A DNA stretch of 64,000 nucleotides from Oceanitalea sp047302425 (GCF_047302425.1 NZ_CP154855.1:2480001-2544000); one strand, 5' to 3'; positions 10,577 to 19,570 are shown, counted from the first letter of the stretch. Notes: a model not told the origin generated them from the sequence alone. Numbers and translations are program-made.

Positions 10577-12052
10577 GTGGGAGAGGACATCTCCGGGACG
10601 ACCTTCACGCGGGCCGACCACGCGAAGTACCGCGCGAAGATCCGCCGGTGCCTGGACACGCTCGAGGCGATGCTCGACGCGGGCGTGTTCGTCGAGGACG
10701 AGTGGCGCACCGGCCTGGAGATCGAGCTGGGGCTCGCAGGCCCGGACATGCGGCCCTTCCACCACAACGCCGAGGTGCTCGAGCGCATCGCCGACCCGCT
10801 CTACCAGACCGAGCTCGGCACCTTCACGATCGAGCTCAACGTCGAGCCGCGGCGCATCGACGGCCAGTCGCTCGAGCAGCTGGAGTCGGCGCTGCGTCGC
10901 AACCTCAACCGCGCGCGGGACCGGGCCGGGGACGCGGGCGCCGAGCTCGTCATGGTGGGGATCATGCCGACGCTGCCGGCGCCGCCCGCCGGGCGCAGCT
11001 GGTTCACCGCCAGCGACCGCTACGTCGCACTGGACGAGGCCATCATGAACTCGCGGCGCGAGGACATCACCCTGCGCATCGGCGGGCCCGAGCCGCTGTC
11101 GCTGACGATGGACTCGATCATCGCCGAGGCCGCGTGCACCTCCACCCAGCTCCACCTCCAGGTGACGCCGCGGCGCTACGCCGACTACTGGAACGGCTCC
11201 CAGCTGCTCGCCGGGGCCCAGCTCGTCATGGGCGCGAACTCGCCCTTCCTCTTCGGCCACCAGCTCCACGCCGAGACGCGCGTGGAGACCTTCCTGCAGG
11301 CCACCGACACCCGCTCGGTCGAGCTGCGCAACCAGGGCGTGCGGCCGCGGGTCTTCTTCGGCGACCGGTGGATCACCTCGATCTTCGACCTCTTCGAGGA
11401 GAACGTCCACTACTTCCCCGCGCTGCTCCCGGTGAGCAGCGACGAGGACCCGGCGGCGGTCTTCGCGGCCGGTGGCACGCCGTCGCTGTCGGAGCTCCGG
11501 CTGCACAACGGGACGATCTACCGCTGGAACCGGCCCATCTACGACGTCCAGGACGGGCGCCCGCACCTGCGGGTGGAGAACCGGGTGCTGCCCGCGGGGC
11601 CGAGCGTCGTCGACACCCTGGCCAACGCGGCCTTCTTCTACGGGATGATCGTCGAGCTCGTCACCGACGAGCGGCCGCTGTGGTCACGGATGTCCTTCGA
11701 CGCCGCCCGGGAGAACTTCCGGGCCGCGGCGCGGTACGGCATCGACGCCCGGCTCTACTGGCCGGGCCGGGGCGAGCTCGACGGGACGGAGCTCGTCCTC
11801 GACACGCTCCTGCCGATGGCGGCCCGGGGGCTGGAGCGGCTCGGGGTCGACAGCGCGGTGGCGGGCCGCTACCTCGACATCATCGAGGCGCGCGCCCGCC
11901 TTCGCCGCAACGGCGCCACCTGGCAGGTCGCCGCCGTCAAGGCCTACGAGGAGCGCGGCAAGGACCGTCGCGACGCACTCCACCTCATGCTCGCCGACTA
12001 CGTCCGCAACACGAACGCCGGCGAGCCCGTCCACACGTGGCCGCTGCCCTGA
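10577..12052 (+). CDS. Glutamate-cysteine ligase family protein (GCS2-like)
   Basis: 491 residues of the carboxylate-amine/glutamate-cysteine ligase group: RTGLEIELGLAG (near 45), GTFTIELNVEP, and STQLHLQVTP. AAGGAG at 10566-10571 sits 5 nt before the GTG at 10577, which decides the start over an in-frame GTG at 10571. The family makes gamma-glutamyl-cysteine or related amides. Actinomycetes usually rely on mycothiol, and no glutathione synthetase is seen here, so the product may be gamma-glutamylcysteine itself, an ergothioneine precursor, or another gamma-glutamyl amide. Divergent from the metallophosphoesterase. Confidence 0.82.
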   Translation: MGEDISGTTFTRADHAKYRAKIRRCLDTLEAMLDAGVFVEDEWRTGLEIELGLAGPDMRPFHHNAEVLERIADPLYQTELGTFTIELNVEPRRIDGQSLEQLESALRRNLNRARDRAGDAGAELVMVGIMPTLPAPPAGRSWFTASDRYVALDEAIMNSRREDITLRIGGPEPLSLTMDSIIAEAACTSTQLHLQVTPRRYADYWNGSQLLAGAQLVMGANSPFLFGHQLHAETRVETFLQATDTRSVELRNQGVRPRVFFGDRWITSIFDLFEENVHYFPALLPVSSDEDPAAVFAAGGTPSLSELRLHNGTIYRWNRPIYDVQDGRPHLRVENRVLPAGPSVVDTLANAAFFYGMIVELVTDERPLWSRMSFDAARENFRAAARYGIDARLYWPGRGELDGTELVLDTLLPMAARGLERLGVDSAVAGRYLDIIEARARLRRNGATWQVAAVKAYEERGKDRRDALHLMLADYVRNTNAGEPVHTWPLP

Positions 12053-12056
12053 CCCG

Positions 12057-13577
12057 TCACAGGCGGGGCTTGGTCTCCAGGGTCTCCAGGTAGGACTGGA
12101 GCTCGTCGTAGGCGGCCAGCAGCCCGGCGGCGCGGCCGCGCAGCCCGGAGTAGGTCGCCCGGTCCGCCTCGGAGACCCCGATCGGGTCAGTGACGTCACC
12201 GGCCGGGCTGAGCAGCTCGAGGCCCGCGGCGAGCGAGTCCACCTGCCCGGTCGAGTAGAGCGCGAGGATCGCCGAGCCCAGGGCCGAGCCCTCGGCGTCG
12301 TCGGTCGGGACGAGCGGGCGGCCGATGGTGGCGGCCATGATCTGGCGCCACAGCTCCGCACGGAAGACCCCACCCGTGCACCGCACCTCGGTGACGGGGG
12401 TGACCGTGTCGAGGACGTCGACGAGGCTCGACATCTGCAGGGCCACGCCCTCGATCGCGGCCCGGATGAAGTGACCGCGCCCGTGGGCGTGCCGCACGCC
12501 GAGGAAGGAGCCGGTGAGCTCGGGGTCCCACAGGGGGGCGCGCTCGCCGAGGAGGTACGGCAGCATGATGAGGCCGTCGCTGCCGGCCGGGACGGCGTTC
12601 GCCATCGCCATGACCTGGATGTCACGCAGCGGGCCGGCCGGGACGTCGGGGGCGTAGACGTCGCCCGCCCAGCGGGCCACGACTCCCCCGTTGCTGATGG
12701 CCGCACCGACGACCCACGCGTCGTCCGTCAGGGCGTAGCAGAACAGGCGGCCGTCCGCGTCGAGCTTGGGCTCGTCGACGACGGTGCGCACGGCACCGCT
12801 CGTGCCCATCGACAGCCCCGCGATGCCGGGCTCGATCGCGCCGGTGCCGAGGTTGCCCAGCGGCCCGTCGGTCGCGCCCGTGTTGATCGGGATGCCGGCC
12901 GGCAGGCCCACGCGGCCACCCGCCTCGCGGGAGAGCTCGAGCAGCGCCGTCGTCGGCAGCACCTCGGGCAGCTGCTCGCGACGCACGCCGGCCAGCTCCA
13001 GGGAGGAGTCGGCCCAGGTGCGCGTCGACAGGTCGAGCAGACCGGAGGCGGAGGCCGTGGACAGCTCGGTGGCGACCCGGCCGGTGAGGTGGAGCAGGAC
13101 GAGGTCCTTGAGCCCGATCCAGCGGTGGGCGCGCGCCGCGGTGGCGGTGTCGTGGCGGGCGAACCACATGAGCTTGACCAGCGGGCTCATCGGGTGGACC
13201 GGTGTGCCGGACATGTGGAGCAGCTCCTTGCCCCGGCCGGCGGCGCGCAGCTCGGCGGCCTCGGCGTGGGCGCGGGTGTCGGCCCAGGTGATGATGTCGG
13301 TGATCGGCCGCAGGTCCTCGTCCAGCCCGACGAGCCCGTGCATGGCCGACCCGACACCGATGACGTCGATCGCGTGGCCGGCGCACGCGCCGACCACCTC
13401 GGCCAGCGCACCGTCGACGGCGTCGAGCACCATCTGCGGGTCCTGCACCTGCCAGCGGGGCTGCGGCTCGGCGAGCTTGTACTCGCGGAAGGCCGCCACG
13501 CGCCAGCCCGTCGCGGCGTCGACGGCGATGACCTTGGTGGTCGTCGTGCCGACGTCGATCCCGATGACGACGCCCAT
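12057..13577 (-). CDS. gntK: Gluconokinase (FGGY family)
   Basis: 506 residues with the FGGY phosphate-1 motif GIDVGTTTTKVIAVD near the N-terminus, the sugar-binding region VGSAMHGLVGLDEDLRPITDIITWADTRA, and the second-domain ATP site GLSMGTSGAVR. These features match Bacillus/Corynebacterium-type gluconokinases better than xylulokinase. It should make 6-phosphogluconate from D-gluconate. It lies 2 bp after uxuB in the uxaC-uxuB-gntK unit, and 6-phosphogluconate dehydrogenase is nearby, so its product has a clear exit. Its presence with hexuronate genes but without KDG kinase is the first hint of the epimerase route. Confidence 0.88.
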   Translation of the reverse strand: MGVVIGIDVGTTTTKVIAVDAATGWRVAAFREYKLAEPQPRWQVQDPQMVLDAVDGALAEVVGACAGHAIDVIGVGSAMHGLVGLDEDLRPITDIITWADTRAHAEAAELRAAGRGKELLHMSGTPVHPMSPLVKLMWFARHDTATAARAHRWIGLKDLVLLHLTGRVATELSTASASGLLDLSTRTWADSSLELAGVRREQLPEVLPTTALLELSREAGGRVGLPAGIPINTGATDGPLGNLGTGAIEPGIAGLSMGTSGAVRTVVDEPKLDADGRLFCYALTDDAWVVGAAISNGGVVARWAGDVYAPDVPAGPLRDIQVMAMANAVPAGSDGLIMLPYLLGERAPLWDPELTGSFLGVRHAHGRGHFIRAAIEGVALQMSSLVDVLDTVTPVTEVRCTGGVFRAELWRQIMAATIGRPLVPTDDAEGSALGSAILALYSTGQVDSLAAGLELLSPAGDVTDPIGVSEADRATYSGLRGRAAGLLAAYDELQSYLETLETKPRL

Positions 13578-13579
13578 GC

Positions 13580-14953
13580 TCAGCGCTCCGACTCGAAGGA
13601 GCGGAGCTGGTCGAGGACGGCTGCGCGCAGCTCGGCGTCCTCGGCGAGGTCGGGGGCGAGCTCACCGAGGACGGTGCGCACGGCCCGCTCGTCGTCCCCG
13701 GCCGCCAGCTGCTGCCACCGCTCGGCAGCGACGTCCTTGACGGGCACGCCCGCGCCGCGCAGGTGCGCGACCCAGGCGGCGACGGCGACGACGGCGCCCT
13801 GCGGCATCCGTCCCGCCCCCCGCTCGGTGCGCAGCACGGGCACGTGGCGCACGGGCAGCTTCTGCGAGCCGTCGGCGGCGATCCGGCCGAGGATGTCGCG
13901 CATCCGCGGGTTGGCGAAGCGCTCGCGCAGCGCCTCGCGGTAGGCGGCGACGTCCTCGGCGGGGACGTCGAGGCTCGCCTCGGCGTCGTCCCACAGGCGC
14001 TCGACCCAGGCGCGGACCTGCTCGTCGGCGAAGGCCTCGTCCACGGTCTCGTGGCCCAGGATCGGCCCGGCGTAGGCCATGAGCGAGTGCGCGCCGTTGA
14101 GCAGCAGCAGCTTGCGCCGCTCGTAGGGCTCGACGTCCTCGACCAGGGTGACGCCCGCCGTCTCCCAGCGCGGGCGCCCGGCCGGGAACTGCCCGGCGAT
14201 GACCCACTCGGAGAAGGGCTCGGTGGCGACAGGAGCGACGTCGGTGACGCCGAGCTCGCGCTCGACCAGCTCGGCGGTCTCCGGCCCCACGGCCGGGGTG
14301 ATGCGGTCGACCATCGAGCTGGCGAAGTCGACGTTCTCGTCGATCCACGGCAGGAGGCCGGGGTCGACCTCGCCGCCCAGCTCGCGCACGACGCGGGCGA
14401 CGACCTCGCCGTTGCCCGGGAGGTTGTCGCAGGGCAGGACCGTGATCGGTCCGGCGTCGGCCGCCTGGCGGGCGATGAGGCCGGCGACGATCTTGCCGGG
14501 CACCGTGGTGACCGGCGCGACGGGGTCGCGGCGCAGGGTCTCGATGTCGGCGGCGACGTCGGCGTTGTCCCGGTCGAGGCCACCGTCGGCACCGCGCAGG
14601 TAGCCGGCCTCGGTCACCGTGCTCGTGACGACGGCGACGGCCGGGTCACGCAGGTACTCGAGCCAGGCGGCGTGGTCGGCCGCAGCGTGGACGGCGCTGA
14701 CCGAGGTGACGACCTCGAGCTCGTCGCCCTCGGCCCCGCGCACGACGAGCGTGTACAGCCCGTCCTGCGGCGCGAGGGCGTGGGCGGCGTCCGGGCGGCG
14801 GCCGGTGAAGGCCGCGATGCCCCAGTCCGCGCCGTCGGCGGCGCGCATCGTGTACCAGGCCTGGTGGGCCCGGAAGAAGTTCCCCAGGCCCAGGTGGGCG
14901 ATGCGCACGGGCGGCGCGGTCTGGTCGGGCCGGCGGCTGAGTCGCTCGGTCAC
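13580..14953 (-). CDS. uxuB: Fructuronate reductase / mannitol dehydrogenase family
   Basis: 457 residues from a GTG at 14953 that overlaps the uxaC stop (GTGA). The N-terminus has the NAD-binding motif IAHLGLGNFFRAHQAW, and a catalytic Lys-x4-Asn-x2-His motif (KLLLLNGAH) occurs near 280-288, both marks of the polyol dehydrogenase family. The family includes UxuB (fructuronate to D-mannonate), UxaB (tagaturonate to altronate) and mannitol dehydrogenase. Coupling to uxaC and the downstream gluconokinase favour fructuronate reductase, since D-mannonate is the C2 epimer of D-gluconate. Direction in vivo is reduction with NADH. Confidence 0.87.
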   Translation of the reverse strand: MTERLSRRPDQTAPPVRIAHLGLGNFFRAHQAWYTMRAADGADWGIAAFTGRRPDAAHALAPQDGLYTLVVRGAEGDELEVVTSVSAVHAAADHAAWLEYLRDPAVAVVTSTVTEAGYLRGADGGLDRDNADVAADIETLRRDPVAPVTTVPGKIVAGLIARQAADAGPITVLPCDNLPGNGEVVARVVRELGGEVDPGLLPWIDENVDFASSMVDRITPAVGPETAELVERELGVTDVAPVATEPFSEWVIAGQFPAGRPRWETAGVTLVEDVEPYERRKLLLLNGAHSLMAYAGPILGHETVDEAFADEQVRAWVERLWDDAEASLDVPAEDVAAYREALRERFANPRMRDILGRIAADGSQKLPVRHVPVLRTERGAGRMPQGAVVAVAAWVAHLRGAGVPVKDVAAERWQQLAAGDDERAVRTVLGELAPDLAEDAELRAAVLDQLRSFESER

Positions 14954-16383
14954 AGCTTGAACACCTTCTTCGGGATCGTCGTGACGAGGTCGCGGGCGGT
15001 CGCCACCGCCTCGTCCTCGGTGAGGCGGTGCTGCGCGACCAACTCTGCCAGGTAGGCGGCGTCGAGACGGCGCGACATGTCGTGGCGCGTGGGGATCGAG
15101 AGGAACGCGCGGGTGTCGTCGATGAAGCCGGAGGTCCGGTAGAAGCCCGCGGTCTCGGTGACGGCGCCGCGGAAGCGGCGGATCGCCTCGGGCGCGTCGA
15201 TGAACCACCACGGCACGCCCACGTGCAGCGAGCGGTAGAAGCCCGCCATGGGGGCCAACTCGCGGGAGTACACGGTCTCGTCGATCGTGAAGACGACGAG
15301 CGTGAAGTTCGGGTGGTTGCCGTAGCGCGAGAGGAGCGGCTGTAGCGCCTCGGTGAACTCGACCTTGACCGGGATGTCGGAGCCGGCGTCGGCGCCGTAG
15401 CGCTCGAAGTTGTCGGTGTCGTGGTTGCGGTAGACCGCCGGGTGGAGGGTCATGACGAGGCCGTCCTCGGTCGCCATGCGGGCGGTCTCGCTCATCATGT
15501 GGCGGTGGAAGGCGCGGCCCTCCTCGACGGTCGCCTCCCCGCGCAGCGCGGCGGCGTAGATGCGCTCGGCCTCCGCCGTCTCGAGCGGCTGGGTGCCGGC
15601 GTCGAGGTGGGAGTGGTCGGAGGAGACGGCGCCGTGCTCCTTGAAGTAGCGGCGGCGGTTCTCCAGCGCGGCGATGTACCCGGCGTAGTCGCCGGTGTCG
15701 ACGCCGGAGACCTTGCCCAGCTCGCGCGCGAGGTCGGCGAAGCCCGGGCGGGCGACCTCGAGGAAGCGGTCGGGCCGGAAGGTCGGGATGACGCGGCCGG
15801 TGAAGGTCGGGTCCTCGGCCAGGGCGCGGTGCGGGGCGAGGTCGTCGAGCGGGTCGTCGGTCGTCGCGAGCACCGAGATGCCGAAGCGCTCGAAGAGGGC
15901 GCGCGGGAGGAACTCGGGGGTCTGCAGGGCCGCGGCGATCTGGTCGTAGATCGCGTCGGCGGTCTCGGCGCTGGGCACCTGGGTGATGCCGAAGACCTCG
16001 ACGAAGGTCGTGTCGAACCAGTACTTCACGGGCGTGCCGCGGAAGAGGTAGTAGTTCTCGCACAGGATCCGCCAGGCCTTGCGGGCCGCGGCCTCGTCCA
16101 GCTCGAGCGGCCCGTCCGGCCCACGGCCGAGGTCGCTGAGCTCGGCGCCGTTGGCGTGCAGCATGCGCAGCACGTAGTGGTCGGGCGTGAGCAGCAGTGA
16201 CGCAGGGTCCGGGAATGGCTTGTTGTCCACCAGCCACTGCGGGGGCACGTGGCTGTGCGGCGAGATGATCGGGAGGTCCTTCGTCGCGGCGTACAGCCGC
16301 CGGGCCACGTCCCGCACCTCCGGCTGCGTGGGGAGGAGGCGGTCGGGATGGACCTCCAGCGATGCCTGCGTGTCAGCGCTCAT
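14950..16383 (-). CDS. uxaC: Glucuronate (uronate) isomerase
   Basis: 477 residues. The metal-binding HSH (H43, H45 in ISPHSHVPPQW) and the family stretches CENYYLFRGTPVKYWFDTTFVEVFG and LVMTLHPAVYRNHD identify UxaC, which converts D-glucuronate to D-fructuronate (and D-galacturonate to D-tagaturonate). The ATG at 16383 is chosen; an ATG three codons upstream (16392) is possible. First gene of the uxaC-uxuB-gntK unit. The region upstream, shared with the divergent larA-like gene, carries four phased TTGCCA copies. Confidence 0.95.
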   Translation of the reverse strand: MSADTQASLEVHPDRLLPTQPEVRDVARRLYAATKDLPIISPHSHVPPQWLVDNKPFPDPASLLLTPDHYVLRMLHANGAELSDLGRGPDGPLELDEAAARKAWRILCENYYLFRGTPVKYWFDTTFVEVFGITQVPSAETADAIYDQIAAALQTPEFLPRALFERFGISVLATTDDPLDDLAPHRALAEDPTFTGRVIPTFRPDRFLEVARPGFADLARELGKVSGVDTGDYAGYIAALENRRRYFKEHGAVSSDHSHLDAGTQPLETAEAERIYAAALRGEATVEEGRAFHRHMMSETARMATEDGLVMTLHPAVYRNHDTDNFERYGADAGSDIPVKVEFTEALQPLLSRYGNHPNFTLVVFTIDETVYSRELAPMAGFYRSLHVGVPWWFIDAPEAIRRFRGAVTETAGFYRTSGFIDDTRAFLSIPTRHDMSRRLDAAYLAELVAQHRLTEDEAVATARDLVTTIPKKVFKL

Positions 16384-16424
16384 GCCCGCCATCGTCCCGA
16401 CACCACCCGCCGCCGACAATGAAG

Positions 16425-16461
16425 TTGCCAGACCTTGCCACCCTGTTGCCACCGATTGCCA
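16425..16461. promoter_or_regulatory. Four helically phased TTGCCA half-sites between uxaC and larA-like gene
   Basis: TTGCCA occurs at 16425, 16435, 16446 and 16456, spaced 10, 11 and 10 bp, so all four lie on the same face of the helix. They stand in the 142-bp divergent region between uxaC and the larA-like gene. Related half-sites occur before larE/lacI, gnd and the TRAP operon. A LacI-family regulator in the cluster is the likely ligand (inference). Confidence 0.7.
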
Positions 16462-16513
16462 CCACACCCCACGTTCCGGCCCCTCCCACCTGACGGCGGC
16501 GGCCACGCGGCGC

Positions 16514-16519
16514 TACGGT
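16514..16519 (+). promoter_or_regulatory. -10 box TACGGT, leaderless start of the larA-like gene
   Basis: TACGGT is 6 nt before the ATG at 16526 and there is no Shine-Dalgarno sequence in between, consistent with a leaderless mRNA. Confidence 0.55.
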
Positions 16520-16525
16520 CGGGAC

Positions 16526-17842
16526 ATGACGTGGTTCAAGGAGGAGGCCCGCTTCATCTCGCGGCCCCAGATCGAGGCGATGTGCGACCGGCTGCTCGAC
16601 GAGGCGAAGGAGCGGCTCGGCATCGCCGAGTACAAGCGTGTGCTCCTCCTGCCGCCGGACCTCACCCGGGCGCACTCGGGCACCGGCTGGATGACCGAGT
16701 ACCTGTACAACCGGCTCGACGCCGCCGGCACCGAGGTGCACGTCATCCCCACGCTCGGGCAGCACGTGCCGCACACCCCGGAGGACAACCGGTGGATGTT
16801 CGGCTCGATCCCCGAGGAGCGCATCCACGCCCACGACTGGAAGAACGGCGTGACGAACGTCGGCACCGTGCCCGCGGAGTTCGTCCGCGAGAAGACGGGC
16901 GGCGCCGTCGACTGGGAGATGCCGGTCGACCTCAACACCATGCTCGTCACCGAGCGGTGGGACCTCATCATCAACGTCGGGCACGTCGTGCCCCACGAGG
17001 TCCTCGGCTTCGCCAACCACAACAAGAACTACTTCATCGGCCTGGGCGGCAAGCGCCTCCTCGGCGCCTCCCACATGGCCTCGGCCGTCTACGGCATCGA
17101 GAACAACCTCGGCAACCTCCTCACCCCGGTGCGGGCCTGCTTCAACTACGCCGAGGAGCACTTCCTCGGCCACCTGCCCGACGTCTACCTCCAGGTCGTC
17201 ATGGACTACGACGACGAGGGCAAGCTCGCGCACACCGGCGTGTACGTGGGTGACGACGTCGAGACGTACTACGACGCCGCCCGCGCCTCGCGCGAGCAGA
17301 ACTTCACCCTCTTCGACGAGCCGGCCGACAAGGTCGTCGCCGTCATGCAGGCCGACGAGTTCCGCGCGACCTGGGTCGCGAACAAGGCCGTCTACCGCAC
17401 CCGCATGGCGATCGCCGACGGCGGTGAGCTGCTCGTCATCGCGCCCGGCGTCGAGCGCTTCGGTGAGCAGCCCGAGGTGGACACGCTCATCCGCAAGTAC
17501 GGCTACCTCTCCCAGGCCGAGGTCATCGACCTGTACAAGACGCAGGCCGACATGCAGGACATCCCGCACGGCACCGCGCACCTCGTGCACGGCTCGAGCG
17601 AGGGCCGCTTCACGATCACCTACGCGCCCGGGCGGCTGAGCAAGGAGGAGATCGAGTCCGTCGGCTATCAGTACATGGACGTCGAGGAGGCCCAGCGCCG
17701 CTACGACCCCGCGGTCATGAAGGACGGCTGGAACACCATGCCCGACGGCGAGCGGGTCTTCTACATCTCCACCCCGTCGGCCGGGCTCTGGTCCACTCGC
17801 GAGAAGCTCGAGAACCGCGACACCGAGCTCCACGGCGCCTGA
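16526..17842 (+). CDS. LarA-superfamily nickel-pincer epimerase, probable D-mannonate/D-gluconate 2-epimerase
   Basis: 438 residues of the lactate racemase (LarA) superfamily. Residues known from Lactiplantibacillus plantarum LarA are in place: DLTR (D45, R48, as LarA D72 and R75), LGQHVPHT with H80 (LarA H108), VPHEVLGF with H157 (LarA H174), NHNK with K167, the lysine that holds the pincer cofactor (LarA K184), and ASHMAS with H183, the nickel ligand (LarA H200). The H-K-H spacing of +10 and +26 is exactly that of LarA. Members racemise lactate, malate or other hydroxyacids, and a D-gluconate 2-epimerase has been reported. Placement among uxaC, uxuB, gntK and gnd, with larE and larB close by, favours C2 epimerisation of D-mannonate to D-gluconate. 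Residues are seen; the substrate is inferred. Confidence 0.82.
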   Translation: MTWFKEEARFISRPQIEAMCDRLLDEAKERLGIAEYKRVLLLPPDLTRAHSGTGWMTEYLYNRLDAAGTEVHVIPTLGQHVPHTPEDNRWMFGSIPEERIHAHDWKNGVTNVGTVPAEFVREKTGGAVDWEMPVDLNTMLVTERWDLIINVGHVVPHEVLGFANHNKNYFIGLGGKRLLGASHMASAVYGIENNLGNLLTPVRACFNYAEEHFLGHLPDVYLQVVMDYDDEGKLAHTGVYVGDDVETYYDAARASREQNFTLFDEPADKVVAVMQADEFRATWVANKAVYRTRMAIADGGELLVIAPGVERFGEQPEVDTLIRKYGYLSQAEVIDLYKTQADMQDIPHGTAHLVHGSSEGRFTITYAPGRLSKEEIESVGYQYMDVEEAQRRYDPAVMKDGWNTMPDGERVFYISTPSAGLWSTREKLENRDTELHGA

Positions 17843-17880
17843 CGGTGGGCCGAGCGCTGTCTGGGGGGCGATCGCAGGCG

Positions 17881-17924
17881 AAAGTGACGAGGGCGCGTGG
17901 TATTTCACGCGCCCTCCGCACTTT
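17881..17924. terminator. Hairpin after the larA-like gene
   Basis: An 11-bp perfect stem (GAGGGCGCGTG / CACGCGCCCTC, 17889-17899 and 17906-17916, 6-nt loop) is extended by AAAGTG / CACTTT outside a 2-bp mismatch. On the forward strand it ends in CACTTTT. It probably terminates the larA-like transcript. Confidence 0.75.
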
Positions 17925-18063
17925 TACCTGCGGTGGGTGACTGGCGGGCACTCCTCGGGGAGCTGGGGCACGACGTCGTGGTGGCCCTCCTCGGCGCCGT
18001 GCACGTTGCCGCCCACCCGACCACACCTCGTCGCCGACGCCCACACCGCGCCGGGACCCCTGA

Positions 18064-18109
18064 ACGCCGAGAGCCGGACTCCTCCGTGGAGGAGTCCGGC
18101 TCTCGGCGT
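18064..18109. terminator. Perfect 22-bp-arm hairpin between converging genes
   Basis: Arms of 22 bp (18064-18085 and 18088-18109) pair perfectly around a 2-nt centre and lie 9 bp beyond the gnd stop codon. There is no T-run, so it is likely a bidirectional, GC-rich actinobacterial terminator, here mainly for gnd. The rest of the 276-bp gap from 17843 holds only the other hairpin. Confidence 0.7.
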
Positions 18110-18118
18110 ATGAGCGGG

Positions 18119-19570
18119 TCAGCCCTGGGCGGACTCGCTGCGGTCGCCGGACCACTCGGTGTGGAAGACACCGGGGCGGTCGACGCGGTTGTAGGTGTGC
18201 GCACCGAAGAAGTCGCGCAGCCCCTGGACGAGGGACGCCGGCAGGCGCTCGGCCCGCACGGTGTCGTAGTAGGCCAGGGCGGCGGAGAAGCCGGGGACCG
18301 GCACCCCGCTGGCGACGGCGTGGGTGACGGCGGCGCGCCAGCCGGCCTGGCTCGACTCGAGCCCGGCGGCCACCGAGGGGGCCTCGAGCAGGGTCGTGAG
18401 GTTGCCGGCCGCGTACTCGGAGCGGATGCGCTCGAGGAGGCGGGCGCGGATGATGCAGCCGCCGCGCCAGATCTTGGCGACCTCGGCGATGTCGATGTCC
18501 CAGCCGAACTGCTCGGAGGCGGTGCGGATCTGGTCCAGGCCCTGGGCGTAGGCGACGACCTTCGAGGCCCACAGCGCCTGGCGGACGTTCTCCACCAGCT
18601 CGGCGCGGGCGGCGGTGTCCACAGCGGACCGCTGCGGGCCGGTGAGGGCGGCGCGGGAGGCCTCGCGCAGCGCGGCGTGGCCGGAGGTGGCGCGGGCGAA
18701 GACCGACTCGGCGATCGTGTTGACCGGCACCCCGAGCTCGAGGGCGATCTGCACGGTCCAGCGGCCGGTGCCCTTCTGCTCGGCGGCGTCGGCGACGACG
18801 TCGACGAAGGGACGGCCGGTCTCGGCGTCGACGTGCCCGAGCACCTGGGCGGTGATCTCGATGAGGTAGGAGTCGAGGTCGCCGGTGTTCCACTCGGTGA
18901 AGACCTCGGCCAGCTCGGCGGCCTCGAAGCCGGCGGCGCGCAGGATGTCGTAGGCCTCGGCGATGAACTGCATGTCGGCGTACTCGATGCCGTTGTGCAC
19001 CATCTTGACGAAGTGGCCCGCGCCGTCGGGGCCGATGTGGACGCAGCAGGGCTCGCCGTCGACCTTGGCGGAGATGTCCTCGAGGATCGGCCCGAGGGTC
19101 ACGTAGGACTCGGCCGGCCCGCCGGGCATGATGCTCGGACCGTTGAGCGCACCCTCCTCGCCGCCGGAGATGCCCGCGCCGACGAAGTGCAGGCCCTTGT
19201 CGCGGAGGTAGGCCTCGCGGCGGCGGGTGTCCTCGTAGTGGGCGTTGCCGCCGTCAACGACGATGTCCCCCTCCTCGAGGAGCGGGATGAGGGACTCGAT
19301 GACGGCGTCGGTCGGGCCGCCGGCCTTGACCATGATGATCATCTTGCGCGGGCGCTCGAGGCTCGCGACGAAGTCCGCCAGCTCCTCGGACGCGACGAAG
19401 GTGCCCTCGTCGCCGTGGGCCGCGACGAGCTCCTCGGTCTTGGCGAAGGTGCGGTTGTACAGCGCCACGGTGTAGCCGTGACGTGCCAGGTTGCGGGCGA
19501 GGTTGCTGCCCATGACGGCGAGTCCGATGACTCCGATCTGGGCGGAGGCAGTCGCCTTGCTGTCAGTCAT
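18119..19570 (-). CDS. gnd: 6-phosphogluconate dehydrogenase, decarboxylating
   Basis: 483 residues, the long Gnd form. The N-terminal dinucleotide site GVIGLAVMGSNLARNLARHG, the signature GAGISGGEEGALNGPSIMPGG and the catalytic-lysine region GHFVKMVHNGIEYADMQ are all present. It oxidises 6-phosphogluconate to ribulose 5-phosphate and CO2. It converges on the larA-like gene and lies downstream of the LacI gene, with a TTGCCA at 19658-19663 in the gap before its start. Its presence inside the hexuronate block supplies the step after gluconokinase. Confidence 0.96.
   Translation of the reverse strand: MTDSKATASAQIGVIGLAVMGSNLARNLARHGYTVALYNRTFAKTEELVAAHGDEGTFVASEELADFVASLERPRKMIIMVKAGGPTDAVIESLIPLLEEGDIVVDGGNAHYEDTRRREAYLRDKGLHFVGAGISGGEEGALNGPSIMPGGPAESYVTLGPILEDISAKVDGEPCCVHIGPDGAGHFVKMVHNGIEYADMQFIAEAYDILRAAGFEAAELAEVFTEWNTGDLDSYLIEITAQVLGHVDAETGRPFVDVVADAAEQKGTGRWTVQIALELGVPVNTIAESVFARATSGHAALREASRAALTGPQRSAVDTAARAELVENVRQALWASKVVAYAQGLDQIRTASEQFGWDIDIAEVAKIWRGGCIIRARLLERIRSEYAAGNLTTLLEAPSVAAGLESSQAGWRAAVTHAVASGVPVPGFSAALAYYDTVRAERLPASLVQGLRDFFGAHTYNRVDRPGVFHTEWSGDRSESAQG

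Noticed and set aside
13580..14953. UxaB (tagaturonate reductase) or mannitol dehydrogenase as the function
   Set aside because: Altronate would not give gluconate by C2 epimerisation and no altronate dehydratase is present; with gntK and gnd nearby UxuB is more likely, though not proven.
16526..17842. Plain lactate racemase as function of the LarA-like gene
   Set aside because: The family match is real, but no lactate permease or dehydrogenase is near and all neighbours handle hexuronate and gluconate; a mannonate/gluconate epimerase fits better.
18064..18109. Long perfect hairpin as an insertion-sequence end or attachment site
   Set aside because: No second copy, transposase or integrase is seen; its place just after a stop codon between converging genes fits a terminator.
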